Below, piece by piece: positions 33,800 to 43,051 of a stretch of 64,000 bases of DNA; position 1 is the first letter of the stretch, and each line of letters starts with the position of its first letter. The stretch covers positions 124,001 to 188,000 of the forward strand of contig CAXXXL010000001.1 of the NCBI GenBank assembly GCA_963666505.2. Reading direction: 5' to 3'. This DNA comes from JABGQS01 sp963666505 (GTDB lineage Bacteria; Bacillota; Clostridia; Christensenellales; SZUA-584). The translations under genes were made by a program, and so were the position numbers. A model generated the notes under the pieces. That model was not told where the DNA came from, made no database searches, and saw only the letters and a program-made list of their open reading frames with translations.

Positions 33800-34729
33800 T
33801 TAAGCTTGGCCGTCGCAGCCAAGCACGTCAGTAATCTTATGTGCAACAAGTTCTTTGATAGCGGCTCTTGCCGGCTTCAAATACTGCCTTGGGTCAAAGT
33901 GGCTCGGGTTCTCAGCAAAATATTTGCGGATTGTTCCCGTCATGGCAAGACGAAGATCAGAGTCTATGTTTATCTTACAGACGGCGCTTCTTGCAGCTTG
34001 TCTCAGCATATGCTCAGGAACGCCCTGTGCGCCAGGCATGTCTCCGCCGTATGTGTTTATCATCTCAACGAACTCCGGTATAACGCTGGAAGCGCCGTGA
34101 AGAACGATAGGAAAGCCCGGCAGGTTCTTTTCAACTTCTTCAAGAATGTCGAATCTCAGCTTCGGTTCTCCCTTAAACTTAAAAGCTCCGTGGCTTGTGC
34201 CGATTGCGATAGCCAGCGAGTCAACACCTGTCTTTTCAACAAACTCCTGAACTTCTTCCGGTCTTGTGTACGAAGAATCCTCTGCAGAGACTTTGATGTC
34301 GTCTTCGACTCCTGCAAGTCTTCCAAGCTCCGCCTCAACGACTACGCCGTGGTCATGAGCATACTCTACAACTCTCTTTGTCTCCTTGATGTTGTCCTCA
34401 AACGAATGGTGCGAGCCGTCGATCATTACAGATGTAAATCCACTGTCAATGCAGGATTTGCATGTTTCGAAGGTGTCACCGTGGTCAAGATGAAGACAAA
34501 TCGGAAGGCCTGTTTCTTCGAGGGCGGCTTCTACGAGCTTTGTAAGGTATGTATTGTTTGCATAAGCTCTTGCACCTTTGGAAACCTGAAGTATCAGTGG
34601 AGCATTGAGGTCTTTAGCGGCCTCGGTTATTCCCTGAATAATCTCCATGTTGTTCACGTTAAAAGCGCCGATTGCGTATCCGCCTTCGTATGCTTTTTTG
34701 AACATTTCTGTAGTTGTTACTAGTGGCAT
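33800..34729 (-). CDS. fba: Fructose-1,6-bisphosphate aldolase, class II
   Basis: The 309-residue protein has MPLVTTTEMFKKAYEGGYAIGAFN, the zinc and catalytic site HLDHGDTF, DGSHHSFEDN, EAELGRLAGVED, zinc His in IGTSHGAFKF, VLHGASSV and KINIDSDLR, the full class II Fba pattern. It catalyses the central glycolytic/gluconeogenic cleavage of fructose 1,6-bisphosphate. The ATG at 34729 is chosen for its AGGAGGA site. The gene at 641-1474 is a shorter paralogue without the TYGG insertion. Confidence 0.94.
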   Translation of the reverse strand: MPLVTTTEMFKKAYEGGYAIGAFNVNNMEIIQGITEAAKDLNAPLILQVSKGARAYANNTYLTKLVEAALEETGLPICLHLDHGDTFETCKSCIDSGFTSVMIDGSHHSFEDNIKETKRVVEYAHDHGVVVEAELGRLAGVEDDIKVSAEDSSYTRPEEVQEFVEKTGVDSLAIAIGTSHGAFKFKGEPKLRFDILEEVEKNLPGFPIVLHGASSVIPEFVEMINTYGGDMPGAQGVPEHMLRQAARSAVCKINIDSDLRLAMTGTIRKYFAENPSHFDPRQYLKPARAAIKELVAHKITDVLGCDGQA

Positions 34730-34861
34730 GTTGTTTTCCTCCTGATAAATATTAAAATCATATAGATTTTGTTGCATTCAAATCAACCATATTATAGCCC
34801 AAAAACGGTTTTTATTAAAGTAAAAGTTTAATGAACCTTTCATATATCCGTTTTAAATTGG

Positions 34862-35704
34862 CTATTCCTGCGGCTCGGCTGTACGGATAGGCTCGGAAAG
34901 CGGCACTTCTCCAGGCTTTAAAACTGGTCTTTCCTCTGGCAGCGGCGGGAATATCATCTGGTCTTTGATAGCCTGCATTTCCTCGTCTTCTTCTCCGGCT
35001 ATTATATCCACCTTCGTGCCGGGCGCAAGGTAATAGAATATCCACCTGGCATCGGGAACATACAGCCTTATGCAGGCGTGTGAAGCCTGGCTTCCCATAT
35101 CTTCATAAGCATCCTCGGTATAATACTGTGCGTTTCTTCTTGTATACGTTATGGAATGAAAATAAGTCCTGCCGAATATTCTCGTCCAATACTGTCCGTA
35201 AAGGTCGAAGTTGACAAAATGCCCAAAGCGAACATGCCTGCCTTCAAGCTCATAGCTGCCAAGTTTTGTCGGAGACCTTTTAGCGCCCGAAGAGCAGCTC
35301 ATATATCTTACCGGTTTTGCATATTCACCGTGCCTGTCCTTTTCATATACAAGCACAAGCTGATATTTGATATTGATAACTACATAATACGTATCAGGCG
35401 GGGGCGGCTCTGGTATTTCTCCCCTCACGCCGTCGTCGCCGACCAGCTCTTCAAAGCTCATCAGAGTTGTCGGCGCATAATAAGAAAAAGGAGTCGGAGT
35501 TGGCGTGGGGTCCGGCTCTGTCGTTTTTACAGGTGTGAGCTCGGGTGTCGGTTCGGGTGTCGGTGCCAAAGTTATGATAGGCAAAGCTGTTCTGTTTATG
35601 ATCTGCGTCGGCGCTTCTTTTTTTATAAATGTATCCAGCATTGCACAGGATGCCGTCACTATTAAAACTGCTGCGGCAAGCAGCACAAATGTTATCCTTT
35701 TCAT
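34862..35704 (-). CDS. L,D-transpeptidase lipoprotein
   Basis: The 280-residue protein has a lipoprotein signal (VTASC, Cys about residue 20), a Thr/Pro/Glu-rich wall-spanning linker (about 45-75), and a YkuD catalytic domain (about 105-240) with HSITYTRR upstream of the active site SHACIRLY, which carries the nucleophilic Cys. YkuD enzymes form 3-3 crosslinks in peptidoglycan. A Pro/Glu-rich tail follows. It lies 132 bases from the fba start on the same strand. Confidence 0.92.
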   Translation of the reverse strand: MKRITFVLLAAAVLIVTASCAMLDTFIKKEAPTQIINRTALPIITLAPTPEPTPELTPVKTTEPDPTPTPTPFSYYAPTTLMSFEELVGDDGVRGEIPEPPPPDTYYVVINIKYQLVLVYEKDRHGEYAKPVRYMSCSSGAKRSPTKLGSYELEGRHVRFGHFVNFDLYGQYWTRIFGRTYFHSITYTRRNAQYYTEDAYEDMGSQASHACIRLYVPDARWIFYYLAPGTKVDIIAGEEDEEMQAIKDQMIFPPLPEERPVLKPGEVPLSEPIRTAEPQE

Positions 35705-35879
35705 TTATCCACCTTGAATAATATATTAATGCTTATATTCTAAGCTATAACGTAAACTATAGTCAACTTTATATGCCTATATAGTTCAGATTATCTTTGG
35801 CGACCTGCGCATTCATAGGAGTTGCTGGGCGGCAAAAGCGTCACTGCGAACAAAACAGGCTGTACCTGTGCAGTTTTAT

Positions 35880-35908
35880 TTGCCCCAAGTGCAGTTTTAG
35901 GTTATAAT
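35880..35908 (+). promoter_or_regulatory. Promoter of the DUF3842 gene
   Basis: TTGCCC (35880-35885), 17 bases, TATAAT (35903-35908), then 27 bases to the ATG at 35936. Confidence 0.65.
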
Positions 35909-35935
35909 TCGCTACGTAAGGGGAGGAGATTTCTT

Positions 35936-36346
35936 ATGCTGAAGGTTACAGTGATAGACGCCCAGGGAGGCGGTCTTGGCTCTGCGATAGTCAAAAGCCT
36001 GCGTGATCGCTATGGTGAGCGCATTCACATATTGGCGCTGGGGACAAACGCTGTGGCTACTTCCGCCATGAAAAAAAGCGGTGCAAAGGACTGTGCGACC
36101 GGTGAAAACGCAATTACGCTTAACGTACGCAACACAAACGTTATTATCGGCGGTGTGGGTATCATAGCTGCAAGCGGTATTCTTGGCGAGATAACTCCTG
36201 CTATGGCTCAGGCCATTGCCGAAAGCCCTGCGATAAAGATACTCATACCGATTTCCCGCTGTAATATACTCATAGCGGGCACACAAAGAAGCGCCGCAAA
36301 AGACCTTATAGAAAACGCCGTTTCTAGGATAGCGGAGCTATTGTAG
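35936..36346 (+). CDS. DUF3842 family protein
   Basis: The 136-residue protein matches DUF3842: KVTVIDAQGGGLGSAIVKSL at the N-terminus, a GTNAVATSAMKKSGA block, and a GGVGIIAASGILGEITPAMA block. The glycine-rich start suggests a nucleotide-binding fold, but no function is known. The ATG at 35936 is used because GGGGAGGAG and a strong promoter precede it; an upstream start would fall before the promoter. Its 3' end overlaps the convergent gene by 23 bases. Confidence 0.85.
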   Translation: MLKVTVIDAQGGGLGSAIVKSLRDRYGERIHILALGTNAVATSAMKKSGAKDCATGENAITLNVRNTNVIIGGVGIIAASGILGEITPAMAQAIAESPAIKILIPISRCNILIAGTQRSAAKDLIENAVSRIAELL

Positions 36347-37118
36347 TCCGGCTCAAGATCTCGCTGTCACATTCTTCAAGCGCATCTGCGGCGGGGGCAA
36401 TTATATACGCCATAACTGTGCAGCCGTATTCCTCGAAATACTTTGTATAGACACGTCCGTATAAACTTATTATCTTAAAGCTATCGTCGTATTTTTCCAT
36501 AGGTCTTCCGTATTGCAGATAAGGTGTCCTATATCCGTTATAATTATGTGCCGCTCCGTTTACAGTGAGCGAAGCATCTACCCGTACCCAGCCGTCTGTT
36601 CCTGCAAATGTTACACTATCATCTTTTTCATATCCGTCAAGTACAAAGACAGGCTCGCTGCATCCGAAATCCTGTATAACGAGCTTTGTATAATCATACT
36701 TCACTGCAAGGCTAAGCTCATCTATATCTAAATTACCACTGTCATCGAAGGCGAATATGCCGTCTTTCTGCTTCACTACATATGCGCCGTAGAAAGACGA
36801 GTATTTGTCGCTTTGTTTGTCATATATAAACGAAGTTCGCTTTAGCATATCAAATGAGCCGAAATTATACATGATAGACATATCCGCATCAATGCCGCTG
36901 TAATTTCGAAAACCGTCAGCATTATAAGTCATTACAAATGGATACCATCCTCTGCCCGAAGGAATATCGATTTCAAAACCGCTTTGTTTCATAACACTTT
37001 CTTTTGCATGGCTTGTCGAATAAACGCTCATTACAACAAGGCTCCTCAGCGGATAGAAAAACCAGAAAATAAACAGCGAGATTATAAGCAGAGATATCAG
37101 TACTTTCAACTTTTTCAT
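36324..37118 (-). CDS. Membrane-anchored protein of unknown function
   Basis: Starting at the ATG at 37118, the 264-residue protein has one N-terminal hydrophobic helix (LISLLIISLFIFWFFYPL) and an exported, beta-rich domain with many aromatic residues. No family recognised. I use this start since the upstream TATAAT (37130-37125) ends only 6 bases before it; any longer frame would begin before the promoter. That leaves no room for a ribosome site, so translation is likely leaderless. It overlaps DUF3842 by 23 bases at the 3' end. Confidence 0.7.
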   Translation of the reverse strand: MKKLKVLISLLIISLFIFWFFYPLRSLVVMSVYSTSHAKESVMKQSGFEIDIPSGRGWYPFVMTYNADGFRNYSGIDADMSIMYNFGSFDMLKRTSFIYDKQSDKYSSFYGAYVVKQKDGIFAFDDSGNLDIDELSLAVKYDYTKLVIQDFGCSEPVFVLDGYEKDDSVTFAGTDGWVRVDASLTVNGAAHNYNGYRTPYLQYGRPMEKYDDSFKIISLYGRVYTKYFEEYGCTVMAYIIAPAADALEECDSEILSRTTIAPLS

Positions 37119-37124
37119 GCCGCA

Positions 37125-37175
37125 ATTATACACCATAGAGCAGCGCTTGCAAATAAAAACGCCAAAAAGTATAAT
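37125..37175. promoter_or_regulatory. Divergent promoters sharing one -35 hexamer
   Basis: TTGCAA at 37147-37152 is its own reverse complement. Towards mnmA it is followed by 17 bases and TATAAT at 37170-37175; towards the minus-strand gene by 16 bases and TATAAT at 37130-37125. Both -10 boxes are perfect. The two promoters thus use the same six base pairs as -35. Confidence 0.7.
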
Positions 37176-37195
37176 TATCGAAGAGAGGTGAAACA

Positions 37196-38275
37196 GTGAG
37201 GGAAAATAAGAAGGTACGTATTGTATGCGGAATGTCCGGCGGTGTCGATTCTGCTGTTGCGGCATATGTCCTGAAAAAACAGGGGTATGATGTGCTCGGC
37301 GTTTTTATGAAAAACTGGCAGGACGACGGGCAGGGCTGCAATGCTGCGCAGGACTATGAAGATGTCAAGAGCGTGTGCAATGCAATAGGCATACCATACT
37401 ATACTGTAAATTTCGAGCAGGAGTATTCCGACAGGGTATTCTCATATTTTCTTGACGAATACAAGCGCGGAAGAACGCCCAATCCGGATGTTCTTTGCAA
37501 TGCAGAGATAAAGTTTGCGGCGTTTCTTGACTATGCAAAAATGACAGGAGCTCAGCGCCTTGCAACAGGTCACTATGCCCGCCTGTCCGGCGAAGTGCAA
37601 AAGCATCTTCTCAAAGCCGCGGATAAGAGCAAAGACCAGACTTATTTTTTGTGTATGCTGACTCAGCAGCAGCTATCGGGCGCAATGTTTCCCATAGGCG
37701 AAATGCAAAAGGCGCAGGTGCGTGAAATCGCAGCTGATCTTGACCTTAACGTTGCAGAAAAGAAAGACTCCACCGGCATCTGCTTTATAGGCGAGCGTAA
37801 GTTCCGCGAGTTTTTAAAGACATTCATACCGGCGCAGAAGGGTGATATAAAAACCCCGGACGGCAGGGTAGTCGGCCAGCACGACGGCGTTATTTACTAC
37901 ACCTTGGGCCAGCGCAGGGGCCTCGACATCGGTGGTACAAAAGGCGGCAGCGGAGAGCGATGGTTCGTTGTAGACAAAGATGTGGAGCATAATATTCTCA
38001 TCGTCGAGCAGGGCGAGACGGACAGGCTTTTTTCTAAAGCTTTGGTAGCCACGGGCATGAACTATATCGCAAAAAGACCTAAAGGCAGTTTCGAGTGCAT
38101 GGCAAAGTTCAGATACCGCCAGCCTGACCAGAAAGTGCACGTAACAAAGCAGGGCGACTGTGAGCTAATAGAGTTTGAGCAACGCCAGCGTGCGGTAACG
38201 CCGGGGCAGTATGCCGTGCTTTATTTGGGTGAAGAGTGTCTGGGCGGCGGTGTGATAGACGAAGTTATTTTTTAA
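37196..38275 (+). CDS. mnmA: tRNA-specific 2-thiouridylase
   Basis: The 359-residue protein has the PP-loop CGMSGGVDSAV (residues 11-21), GVFMKNWQDD, the first catalytic Cys in NPDVLCNAEIKF, TGHYAR, and the second Cys in DSTGICFIGERKF. It makes the 2-thio group of U34 in Glu, Gln and Lys tRNAs. A GTG start follows AGAGAGGTG. It heads an operon with an acetyltransferase and a NUDIX gene and is read from a promoter sharing its -35 with the divergent gene. Confidence 0.96.
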   Translation: MRENKKVRIVCGMSGGVDSAVAAYVLKKQGYDVLGVFMKNWQDDGQGCNAAQDYEDVKSVCNAIGIPYYTVNFEQEYSDRVFSYFLDEYKRGRTPNPDVLCNAEIKFAAFLDYAKMTGAQRLATGHYARLSGEVQKHLLKAADKSKDQTYFLCMLTQQQLSGAMFPIGEMQKAQVREIAADLDLNVAEKKDSTGICFIGERKFREFLKTFIPAQKGDIKTPDGRVVGQHDGVIYYTLGQRRGLDIGGTKGGSGERWFVVDKDVEHNILIVEQGETDRLFSKALVATGMNYIAKRPKGSFECMAKFRYRQPDQKVHVTKQGDCELIEFEQRQRAVTPGQYAVLYLGEECLGGGVIDEVIF

Positions 38276-38287
38276 TGGAGGCTTGCG

Positions 38288-38851
38288 ATGCAATATTTCA
38301 ATGAATCTAAGAAAGTTAAACTTAAAAATGGCAGCGAGCTTACAATCAGAAGACCGCAGCCCGACGATGCAGCCCGGCTGCTCGAATATCTTGACAAAGT
38401 TTCAGGCGAGAGTGACAACCTTTTGATAGGAGAGGGAGAGCTTTCTTTAACAGAGGAACAGGAAAGGCGTTTTATAGAGAATGCGAACAACGATAAAGGC
38501 GCGCTCCTTATAATCGCTATAGCTGATAAAGAGGTAGTCAGCATCTGTAATATAAGGTCTCAACCGCAGAAAAGAGTTGCCCACAACAGCGAAATCGGTA
38601 TATCAGTAAGGAAGTCGCACTGGCGTCAGGGTATAGGCGAGATCATGCTGAAGGAACTTATAGAATTCGCCCGTGCTCATGAAACGATAAGCATAGTGTC
38701 TTTGGGCGTAAGGGCCTGCAATTCGGGCGCAATAAAGTTGTACGAGAAGCTCGGCTTTAAAAGAATAGGCGTACGCAAAGACTTTTTCAATATAAAAGGA
38801 GCTTACTACGACGAGATATTGATGGATCTGCACTTAAGTAAAAAGGAGTAA
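38288..38851 (+). CDS. GNAT-family N-acetyltransferase
   Basis: The 187-residue protein is a GNAT acetyltransferase: acetyl-CoA-binding RKSHWRQGIGEIMLKELI (about 105-122), then SLGVRACNSGAIKLYEKLGFKR in the C-terminal half. The acceptor is unknown. GGAGG precedes the ATG. It lies 12 bases after mnmA and 2 bases before the NUDIX gene, so the three are one operon. Confidence 0.92.
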   Translation: MQYFNESKKVKLKNGSELTIRRPQPDDAARLLEYLDKVSGESDNLLIGEGELSLTEEQERRFIENANNDKGALLIIAIADKEVVSICNIRSQPQKRVAHNSEIGISVRKSHWRQGIGEIMLKELIEFARAHETISIVSLGVRACNSGAIKLYEKLGFKRIGVRKDFFNIKGAYYDEILMDLHLSKKE

Positions 38852-38853
38852 TA

Positions 38854-39528
38854 ATGCAATACTTCCCTTCAAGCAAACAGGAAGAAGAGTTCCTTAAAAA
38901 CTTCGACCCCTCAAAATATCAAAACCCCGCTGTTGCTGCAGACACAGCGCTTTTCTGCGCCAAAGCCGACGGCCTGTTTATTCTTTTGATAGAGCGGGGC
39001 GGCTGGCCGTATAAGGGATGCTGGGCGCTTCCCGGCGGCTTTGTCAACATTGATGAAGACCTTGCAGACAGCGCAAAAAGAGAACTTAAAGAAGAAACGG
39101 ATATCGATATAGATGTTCTTGAACAGGCGGCGGTGTGGGGAAGGCCGGACAGGGACCCCCGTCAGAGGGTTATAACAGTCAGCTTCATAGCTTTGATCGA
39201 CGAAGAAAACATGAACGCAAAAGCCGGAGACGACGCAGGCAAAGCCGAATGGTTCAGGATATCTGCCTACAAAAAAACCGTGGGCAGTGAAGAGACACAG
39301 ATAGATTTTTCGCTCAGCGGTCCAATAGAAATATCGGCGTCGGTAAAATTTCCTAATCAGCAGATACAAAAGATAAGCTGCCTGCAAAGCGGCGGTCTTG
39401 CGTTCGACCACGCAGAATCTATAGCTCTTTCAACAGAGCTTCTTAAGTCCCGTGCGGAAATTATCACAGAAAAGTCTCTGGGCAAACAAAAAGCGGCAAA
39501 TGCCGCCAAGTCGATAAAAACTGCATAG
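38854..39528 (+). CDS. NUDIX hydrolase
   Basis: The 224-residue protein has a full NUDIX box, GGFVNIDEDLADSAKRELKE then ETDI (about 55-78), preceded by GGWPYKGCWALPGG. The extension after the box (about 140-224) resembles NrtR/ADP-ribose type NUDIX proteins, but a winged-helix motif is not clear. It hydrolyses a nucleoside diphosphate-linked substrate. AAAAGGAG within the end of the preceding gene is its ribosome site. Confidence 0.9.
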   Translation: MQYFPSSKQEEEFLKNFDPSKYQNPAVAADTALFCAKADGLFILLIERGGWPYKGCWALPGGFVNIDEDLADSAKRELKEETDIDIDVLEQAAVWGRPDRDPRQRVITVSFIALIDEENMNAKAGDDAGKAEWFRISAYKKTVGSEETQIDFSLSGPIEISASVKFPNQQIQKISCLQSGGLAFDHAESIALSTELLKSRAEIITEKSLGKQKAANAAKSIKTA

Positions 39529-39593
39529 CTATCACTCTAAGACTAAGAAGACCTTAAAATACAAAATCTTCAGCTACAACAACTACAGCTCTT

Positions 39594-40727
39594 TTAATAT
39601 ACCCGTCCCTTTTTTCTCCTGAAAATAAACGGCAGCGTATTATAGAAAACAGCGCAGCCAAATATGCCCAGCATGCTCCACCACACGCCGAGAGTACCCT
39701 CCGATGCTACCCACCTCGACGGCAGTATGTATGATGCTTTAGATATAAAACCAGCCGCAGGAAGGTCAAGCAGCATAGAGCCAAGGAACAGGTTGATTAT
39801 AGCAATAAGTGTTATAGTGAGCATCAATGTGGTGCGGGAGTTTATCTTGCTTAAAAGCGAAGCCACGCCGCCGAAAGCGGAAAGATACAGCGCAAACAGC
39901 ACAGCATACGGTGCGATAAGCTCCGGTCTGCCAGCCGCTGCAAACCCCGCAAGAGCCGGCAGCACGCACGGCAGAAGCAGAAGCGCATCTGCAGATGTAA
40001 GCGCCAGTCGGTATTTTTCTATCCTGACAGAGCGTGAAAGCAGTCGTTGCTCAAACGACTTATCGTCTGTGCCCACAAGCCCTGCCAGCATATAAAAACA
40101 TGCAAACGCACATAGCAGATACAACGATTTATACGCAGCTTCTTCTAAGGGGGCTGTTTCGTCCACCGGCACATCCGTGTTTCCGCTAAGCTGCTGCAGC
40201 ACGAGTATTGGCTGCGAATTGTTTGCCAGCGTTTTTTGCATCACGGTATCGTAAGCTTCCCGGCCTGCGATTTCACCGGCAAGAGAGGCAGTATAACTTG
40301 CTACCCAAAGCTCCATTGCCTTTCTGCTAACGCTCTCCGAAACGATCTCAAACGCAGTGCTGTACGGTGATATCATCATTATGAGCGTATCCTCATATTC
40401 GCCGCTGCGCAGCTTCTCTTCAAAACCGGCCGGTACTTTCATAACACCGTCAAGCTGACCGGTCTGCAGCTTTGCAACTAGTTTTTCTTCCTCATGTTCT
40501 TCGTCGATCGACAAGATCTCTATAGCCTCAACACGCTCCAGCAGCGTCTGCGAGTACTGTGAATTGTCTTCGTCTATCCAGCCGATAGGTATTGCAGCGC
40601 TGGGTGCATTTATGCCGATAAAAGGTACTATGGCAAGGAAAAGAGCAATCACAATTGATATTAAGCCTCTTGCAGAGGTTAAGCTGCTCTTGAGTCTGTA
40701 TATGAATGTCCTTCGGAATATGCTCAT
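39594..40727 (-). CDS. ABC-2 type permease A (pair 1)
   Basis: The 377-residue protein has a first membrane helix (GLISIVIALFLAIVPFIGI), an extracytoplasmic domain of about 170 residues (WIDEDNSQYSQTLLERVEA), and five more helices in the C-terminal half, the ABC2_membrane_3 layout. It overlaps the stop of permease B by 4 bases (ATGA) and is closely similar in length and sequence to permease C (GWIDEDNSSYSEQLY), so A and C are paralogues. It is the last gene of the permease run. Confidence 0.88.
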   Translation of the reverse strand: MSIFRRTFIYRLKSSLTSARGLISIVIALFLAIVPFIGINAPSAAIPIGWIDEDNSQYSQTLLERVEAIEILSIDEEHEEEKLVAKLQTGQLDGVMKVPAGFEEKLRSGEYEDTLIMMISPYSTAFEIVSESVSRKAMELWVASYTASLAGEIAGREAYDTVMQKTLANNSQPILVLQQLSGNTDVPVDETAPLEEAAYKSLYLLCAFACFYMLAGLVGTDDKSFEQRLLSRSVRIEKYRLALTSADALLLLPCVLPALAGFAAAGRPELIAPYAVLFALYLSAFGGVASLLSKINSRTTLMLTITLIAIINLFLGSMLLDLPAAGFISKASYILPSRWVASEGTLGVWWSMLGIFGCAVFYNTLPFIFRRKKGRVY

Positions 40728-41923
40728 CCCTGCCTCCTGACATAGCTTTTTAGACCAATAGGAAGAAGAACAACGATGTACGCAGCAATTACTGTAAAGT
40801 AGAGCCCCACATTATCTATGTTTGCGTTGAACATTCCGGCAAGGCTCATCCTGAGCGCAGGCGCAAAAGGCGTATAGCCGGATACCGCCCTTAAAGCCTC
40901 CGGCATGTATGCGGAGGGTATGATAAGCCCGCCTAGGGCAGCCATTGAAAGCACGACTGTAAGAGAAACATAAACGGCAGACTTTGAACTAAGCGCAATC
41001 ACTATCATCACAAGACTGGCAAACGCACAGAACAGAAGCGAACACCCAAGCAGCATAAGCACGTTTCCCGCAAAGTATGAAAACCGGCCAGTCATTATAA
41101 GCAGCGCAAGGCAAAGCACAGCGTATTGTATGAACAGCAGCAGCGTTCCCGCAATCCACTTAGACATAAAGCTCTTAGCTGGGGAAATGCCGCCGATGAG
41201 CTGGCGCTGAAGCAGGTCGCCCTTTTTATCGTCTTCGGTGATGCGTGCAATGGGAAGCGCAGCCAGGGCTACGAACAATATTAGCAGACAGGCTGCATAG
41301 AACTCTACCGGGAGTATGTCGCTCAATGGCGAGAATTCCTGTGTAGGCGCATAAATATCGTCTATAGCCATGCCTTGTACAAGCAAATAAGCTGACGTAT
41401 CGAAAAATACGTCGGATGCAAGCTGCTGGTCAATCGGTTTTATGCTATAGTAAAGCTCGTTGACGGCGTTCTGTGAATAGTTCACCAGGTCTATGCCGGG
41501 TACAAGCGCTTCAAGCAAAAGCGCATTCTCCAGCGGACGTTCTTTGTTGCCGTAATAGTTTATGATCACCTGATCACCGTAGTAAAGCGAATCCTGCAGG
41601 CCCGGAGGTATATGAATGAAAGCAACGCTGCCCTCTTCAAGCGAATCCAGCCCCTCCTGTTTTGTATCTACGAACCGCACATCGATAAGCCCTTTCATCG
41701 TGTCGCTTTTTATAAGCGAGTCGACTATCAGCCTTGTACTGGGGTCGGTGTCTTCATTAAGAACTGTTATATGGAAATAATCTAGCCTAACATCGCTAAA
41801 ATATAGCGGTGCAATGGTAAGAGAAATCAGCACTGCCAGTATAAGAGGTGCAAGTATAGTTATTATTATGGAAGTCTTGCTTTGCAGCAGTCTTTTGAAG
41901 TCTGTAAGGAAAAGCTTTTTCAT
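40724..41923 (-). CDS. ABC-2 type permease B (pair 1)
   Basis: The 399-residue protein has an N-terminal helix (TSIIITILAPLILAVLISLT), an exported domain with VLNEDTDPSTRLIVDSLIKS, and a cluster of C-terminal helices ending RRQG. It is paralogous to permease D (KKLLLIDIKRLFQ versus KKLFLTDFKRLLQ). Its start directly follows the TAG of permease C (TAGATG), with AGAGAGGTG as ribosome site inside the end of C, so translation is coupled. Confidence 0.88.
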   Translation of the reverse strand: MKKLFLTDFKRLLQSKTSIIITILAPLILAVLISLTIAPLYFSDVRLDYFHITVLNEDTDPSTRLIVDSLIKSDTMKGLIDVRFVDTKQEGLDSLEEGSVAFIHIPPGLQDSLYYGDQVIINYYGNKERPLENALLLEALVPGIDLVNYSQNAVNELYYSIKPIDQQLASDVFFDTSAYLLVQGMAIDDIYAPTQEFSPLSDILPVEFYAACLLILFVALAALPIARITEDDKKGDLLQRQLIGGISPAKSFMSKWIAGTLLLFIQYAVLCLALLIMTGRFSYFAGNVLMLLGCSLLFCAFASLVMIVIALSSKSAVYVSLTVVLSMAALGGLIIPSAYMPEALRAVSGYTPFAPALRMSLAGMFNANIDNVGLYFTVIAAYIVVLLPIGLKSYVRRQG

Positions 41924-43051
41924 CTACACCTCTCTCTTGCTCTTTCTTCGGATAAACACTATACAATTATATATGGCCGCACTTGCGGTCAGTCCGGCAA
42001 GACATATCAAAAAACCGCTTGTGTCTAAAGAAGTAAGCCATCTTGACGGTAGTATGTAAGCAAACTTCGGCACTATGCCTACATTGGGCAGCTTTACCAG
42101 CAAAGAGCCAAAGCCAAGGTTGATTATAGCCGCCGCCGTTATACTTAATATATGTATCGTCCTGCTCTTTATCCGGCAAAACGCAGATGCGACTCCGCCG
42201 AACGCAAACAGGTAAAGCGCAAACATAACGATATATGCCGCTGCGTCTGAATAAGCCCCGGCAGCTGTGAACACCGCTGCTGCGGGCAGTACGCAAGGCA
42301 GGAAGAAAGCGCTGTCCGCAATGCTTACAGCCAGCCCGAAGCCGCTCTTCGAAAGGTTTCGGGAAACCAGTCTTTGTTCAAAGTCTGCTCCTCCTGCGTT
42401 TATTGCACCAAGCAGCATAAACAGAGCGCACACCGCCGCCGCAAGGAAAGCAGAACGTTTTGCTGCAGCCGTGAGCGGGTCTGCCGGTTCATACGTCCCG
42501 GAAGGACCGATGCGTTCTATGTTCATAATTGGTTTTAACATGTATTCCATCACTTCGTCAAATACTTTTGCTTCAAGTGCGCTGTCATATTCCGCCGCCA
42601 CCTTAGAGCTGTACCTTGCCAGCCACAGGTGCATGACTTCTGCGCCCACGCCTTCGGATATTACCCCGGCGACAGAGCTGTAGGGAGATTTATACATAGT
42701 AAGAGTGTCTTCATACTCGCCGTTTATTATCTTGCTTTCGAATCCGGGATTAACTACGAATACAGCCTCTAAACTTCCGGCTCTCAGCTCATTTAAAAGC
42801 TGATCCTCTTCGCCGGTTTTTACATCCAGCAGTTCCAGAGCGCCTGTCGCTGCATAAAGCTGCTCCGAATAAGAACTGTTGTCTTCGTCAATCCATCCTA
42901 TAGCTACTGGCTGCCGGTCATCCGCCTCTTCTTTGATGCTGACCAGCGGATAGACGGCCACGGCCAGCGCAACAACTAGCATCACAAGGCTGCCTGCTGC
43001 GGTGAAGTTCTGCTTTAAACGATATTTTACAGTCTTGAAAAACAGCTTCAT
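41924..43051 (-). CDS. ABC-2 type permease C (pair 2)
   Basis: The 375-residue protein repeats the architecture of permease A: one N-terminal helix (SLVMLVVALAVAVYPLVSI), an exported domain that begins IGWIDEDNSSYSEQL, then C-terminal helices and a basic end. Its ATG overlaps the TGA of permease D by 4 bases. It and permease D form the upstream pair; each pair probably makes one heterodimeric channel. Confidence 0.88.
   Translation of the reverse strand: MKLFFKTVKYRLKQNFTAAGSLVMLVVALAVAVYPLVSIKEEADDRQPVAIGWIDEDNSSYSEQLYAATGALELLDVKTGEEDQLLNELRAGSLEAVFVVNPGFESKIINGEYEDTLTMYKSPYSSVAGVISEGVGAEVMHLWLARYSSKVAAEYDSALEAKVFDEVMEYMLKPIMNIERIGPSGTYEPADPLTAAAKRSAFLAAAVCALFMLLGAINAGGADFEQRLVSRNLSKSGFGLAVSIADSAFFLPCVLPAAAVFTAAGAYSDAAAYIVMFALYLFAFGGVASAFCRIKSRTIHILSITAAAIINLGFGSLLVKLPNVGIVPKFAYILPSRWLTSLDTSGFLICLAGLTASAAIYNCIVFIRRKSKREV

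Noticed and set aside
35822..35935. Upstream start for the DUF3842 gene
   Set aside because: The extension contains the promoter and ribosome site and has no similarity to the family.
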